Shown piece after piece: positions 11,567 through 12,710 of a stretch of DNA of 12,710 nt (positions are counted from its first letter, which is position 1; each line of letters begins with the position of its first letter). The translations under genes and the position numbers were made by a program. The notes below the pieces were generated by a model, which saw only the letters and a program-made list of their open reading frames with translations, was not told the origin of the DNA and searched no databases. This DNA is from an uncultured Demequina sp. Lineage in GTDB: Bacteria; Actinomycetota; Actinomycetes; Actinomycetales; Demequinaceae. The stretch spans positions 1 to 12,710 of the forward strand of contig CALALQ010000292.1 of the NCBI GenBank assembly GCA_937925595.1, written 5' to 3'.

Positions 11567-11860
11567 CTAGTGGGCACCTCCGAATCCGGGAACGACGAAC
11601 AGCGGCGCGCCATCGGGGGCGAGGGGCACCGCCGGCTTGACGATCACGTCGATTGCCCGGTCGCGGCCATAGAGCCGCCGGATCAGCCCTTTGCGCTCCA
11701 GGTCCCTGAGCAGCCTCCAGACCACAGCCTTGGCCTTTGGGCTGAGCCCGATTCCGCGGGCGATTTCGACAAAGCTTGGCGAATAGCCGAATGCGAGCTG
11801 GTAGCCGCGGACGTACCGCAGCAGCTGCATCTGGCGCGCCTTCGAGGTCGACTGCGCCAT
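11567..11860 (-). CDS. LexA-type winged-helix DNA-binding protein without peptidase domain
   Basis: This 97-residue protein matches the N-terminal DNA-binding domain of LexA. Residues 8-73 run ARQMQLLRYVRGYQLAFGYS, PSFVEIARGIGLSPKAKAVV and LLRDLERKGLIRRLYGRDRA, the pattern of LexA helices 1-3 and the wing. After about residue 75 there is only a short Pro/Gly-rich tail. The S24 peptidase domain and its Ser-Lys pair are absent, so it cannot be an autocleaving repressor by itself. It probably binds operator DNA as a small regulator. Whether it reads the host SOS box or a phage site cannot be told. It starts at TGATG and its TAG stop directly abuts the next ATG. Confidence 0.8.
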   Translation of the reverse strand: MAQSTSKARQMQLLRYVRGYQLAFGYSPSFVEIARGIGLSPKAKAVVWRLLRDLERKGLIRRLYGRDRAIDVIVKPAVPLAPDGAPLFVVPGFGGAH

Positions 11861-12093
11861 CAGCCAACTCCCCGCATCGCTTGTGCGCGCTCGATCGCCT
11901 CGAGCAGCTCGGCGCTGCCACGCGCCTGCGCGGCCTGGCGGGCGCGATATTCCGCCATCGCGTCGTTGCCGTAGATCGCGATGATGCGACGGACGCTTGC
12001 CTGGTCGACGCCGAGGCGGCGCGCGATCGCGGTCGCTACCTGGCCCCGGTCGCGCAGCGCCATCACCGCCGATTCTTTCGCGGTCATGGCCAT
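11860..12093 (-). CDS. Small helix-turn-helix protein (77 aa)
   Basis: The chosen start is the ATG overlapping the upstream stop (TGATG). A second ATG two codons later is possible. Residues about 5-42 form a helix-turn-helix: AKESAVMALRDRGQVATAIA followed by RRLGVDQASVRRIIAIYG. This is the style of the small Trp-repressor or Hin-like HTH found in transposase and resolvase-type proteins. The remaining C-terminal half is a charged Ala/Arg/Glu-rich helix. No catalytic domain is present. The recognition region is about 40% identical over 20 residues to that of the HTH protein at 12254-12481, so the two may be diverged copies. It is likely a DNA-binding regulator, with target unknown. It is coupled to the next gene by TGATG. 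Confidence 0.72.
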   Translation of the reverse strand: MAMTAKESAVMALRDRGQVATAIARRLGVDQASVRRIIAIYGNDAMAEYRARQAAQARGSAELLEAIERAQAMRGVG

Positions 12094-12257
12094 CAGGCGC
12101 GGCCCTCCGGCACCACCCATTTCGCGTTGAGCTGCGGCACGCCGCGGCGCAGCAGCTTCTCGCGATCGGCCGCGATCTGCTGCGCCCGCACCACCGTCAT
12201 GCCGGGGTGCCGGTCGAGCACGCGCTGCACGCTGGCGGGGAGCCGGGGCTCGGTCAT
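12093..12257 (-). CDS. Small hypothetical phage protein (54 aa)
   Basis: The start is an ATG in an ATGA overlap with the preceding HTH gene, and the stop overlaps the next start as TGATG. I do not recognise the family. The protein is short, basic and probably helical, with a central ARAQQ-like helix (TVVRAQQIAADREKLLRRG) and a C-terminal WVVPEGRA tail. There is no signal peptide, membrane segment or metal-binding motif. Its place between two HTH genes in a tightly packed early operon suggests an accessory or regulatory role, but nothing in the sequence shows one. The gene call rests on the coupling at both ends and on the lack of a better frame here. Confidence 0.6.
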   Translation of the reverse strand: MTEPRLPASVQRVLDRHPGMTVVRAQQIAADREKLLRRGVPQLNAKWVVPEGRA

Positions 12258-12481
12258 GCCAGCCCCTCCCGCTGGAGAGCCTTCAGCAGCGCCCGGCTGC
12301 TCAGCTCCATCGATTTGCGATGGCGGGAGTCGTCGCCGGTATCGGCCAGACCGAGGCAATAGACGACCTGCCTAACGTAGCGCTTCGACAGCCCGAGCCG
12401 CTCCGCGATCTCGTCGTTCGGCACGTTGGCGTCGTAGAGATCGGCGATCTCGCGCTCGCGGGCGGTCATGCCGACCATCAT
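12254..12481 (-). CDS. Small helix-turn-helix protein (LuxR/sigma-4-like fold)
   Basis: This 75-residue protein starts at an ATG overlapping the upstream stop (ATGA). The longer frame upstream only shadows the neighbouring gene. Residues 6-42 (TAREREIADLYDANVPNDEI, then AERLGLSKRYVRQVV) form a clear helix-turn-helix of the type seen in LuxR and sigma-70 region 4 domains. The C-terminal part is a short polar linker and a helix ending LLKALQREGLA. There is no sensor or receiver domain. It is probably a DNA-binding regulator or adaptor of the early operon, but the target is unknown. The recognition region resembles those of the genes at 11860-12093 and 10305-10628, suggesting paralogy. The ATGA overlap at its own 3' end implies translational coupling to the next gene. 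Confidence 0.75.
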   Translation of the reverse strand: MMVGMTAREREIADLYDANVPNDEIAERLGLSKRYVRQVVYCLGLADTGDDSRHRKSMELSSRALLKALQREGLA

Positions 12482-12710
12482 GCCAGCCCCTCGATCGGGC
12501 CGCGTTCGCAGCCAAACGGCGGCAGCCAGACGGTGCGCGTCTCCCCCGGCCGCACCGGCCGGGTGACGTCCCAGGCGATCCAGCAATAGTCGACCATACC
12601 GCCGCGGAAGGCGCGGTCGCCCATCGCCGCGATCATGTCGCCCGGCGGCATCGAGGGCCGCTGGCAGACGATCAGCACGGCGATCGGCGGGTGCTCGCTG
12701 AACAGGCGGT
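12478..12710 (-). CDS. C-terminal part of a probable phage DNA methyltransferase-like protein (5' end outside window)
   Basis: The frame is open to the right edge of the window, so only the last 76 residues are seen. They include VLIVCQRPSM, a GGMVDYCWIAWD stretch and a WLPPF motif near the end. This pattern (hydrophobic strand, QRPSM, then an aromatic WxxWD strand) resembles the C-terminal strands of class I SAM-dependent methyltransferases common in proteobacterial prophages. The catalytic motif is not in view, so the function is an inference from memory of the family. An internal GTG at 12678 could start a 66-residue product, but the coding signal continues upstream of it. The stop codon overlaps the next gene's start in ATGA, which supports this being a real gene end. 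It could instead be an unknown phage protein. Confidence 0.55.
   Translation of the reverse strand, partial: RLFSEHPPIAVLIVCQRPSMPPGDMIAAMGDRAFRGGMVDYCWIAWDVTRPVRPGETRTVWLPPFGCERGPIEGLA

Noticed and set aside
10821..11921. 366-codon version of the Pro-rich zinc protein starting at 11921
   Set aside because: The first 201 codons overlap two well-supported genes out of frame. The TGATG start at 11318 gives the sensible 165-residue protein.
1..12710. CRISPR array, tRNA/rRNA genes, insertion sequences or Mu end sites
   Set aside because: No regularly spaced repeats, cloverleaf, IS-type ends or phage-host junction were seen on reading the window.

Overview
The window is an internal slice of a Mu-like transposable phage or prophage. 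Every gene I can support lies on the minus strand, so the phage reads from right (12710) to left (1). The DNA is very G+C rich, roughly two thirds by eye. GTG and TTG starts are frequent, and many neighbouring genes touch through ATGA, GTGA, TTGA or TGATG overlaps. With the protein style this suggests a high-GC alphaproteobacterial host, perhaps a sphingomonad, but that is inference. No host gene, phage end (att) or tRNA is visible.

Region 1 (12710-9836) is a long early operon upstream of the transposase. It opens with the 3' end of a probable DNA methyltransferase-like protein. Nine small genes follow: three helix-turn-helix proteins, a LexA-type winged helix without a protease domain, two neighbours carrying the same four-cysteine module, and unknown proteins. 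The classical Mu repressor and ner genes are not seen and may lie to the right of the window.

Region 2 (9855-6843) is the transposition module. It holds a full-length MuA-type DDE transposase and a MuB-type AAA ATPase. The ATPase has a clear Walker B but a degenerate Walker A. A strong inverted repeat lies between the two genes.

Region 3 (6846-4279) has small zinc-binding proteins, one of them joined to a DnaA domain IV-like DNA-binding domain. After these come GemA (Mu gp16), two unknown proteins and a Mor-family activator. No Gam homologue is visible. The 97-base gap after mor (4182-4278) is the longest in the window. It contains a hairpin, a direct repeat and an imperfect dyad, and is the best candidate for the activator-controlled promoter of the lysis and late genes.

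Region 4 (4181-2566) is a lysis cassette: a holin-like protein, a GH24 lysozyme with a probable signal-anchor, a second two-TM protein, and an Rz spanin with Rz1 fully nested in it. A small Arg-rich protein and a TraR/DksA-type zinc finger follow.

Region 5 (2125-1) starts the DNA-packaging block in Mu order: gp25 (DUF2730), gp26-like, a small unknown, gp27 (DUF3486, small-terminase-like), a 55-residue unknown, and the N-terminus of the gp28 terminase large subunit, which runs off the left edge. Most of the novelty lies in the expanded pre-transposase operon and in the zinc/DnaA-like group between B and gemA.
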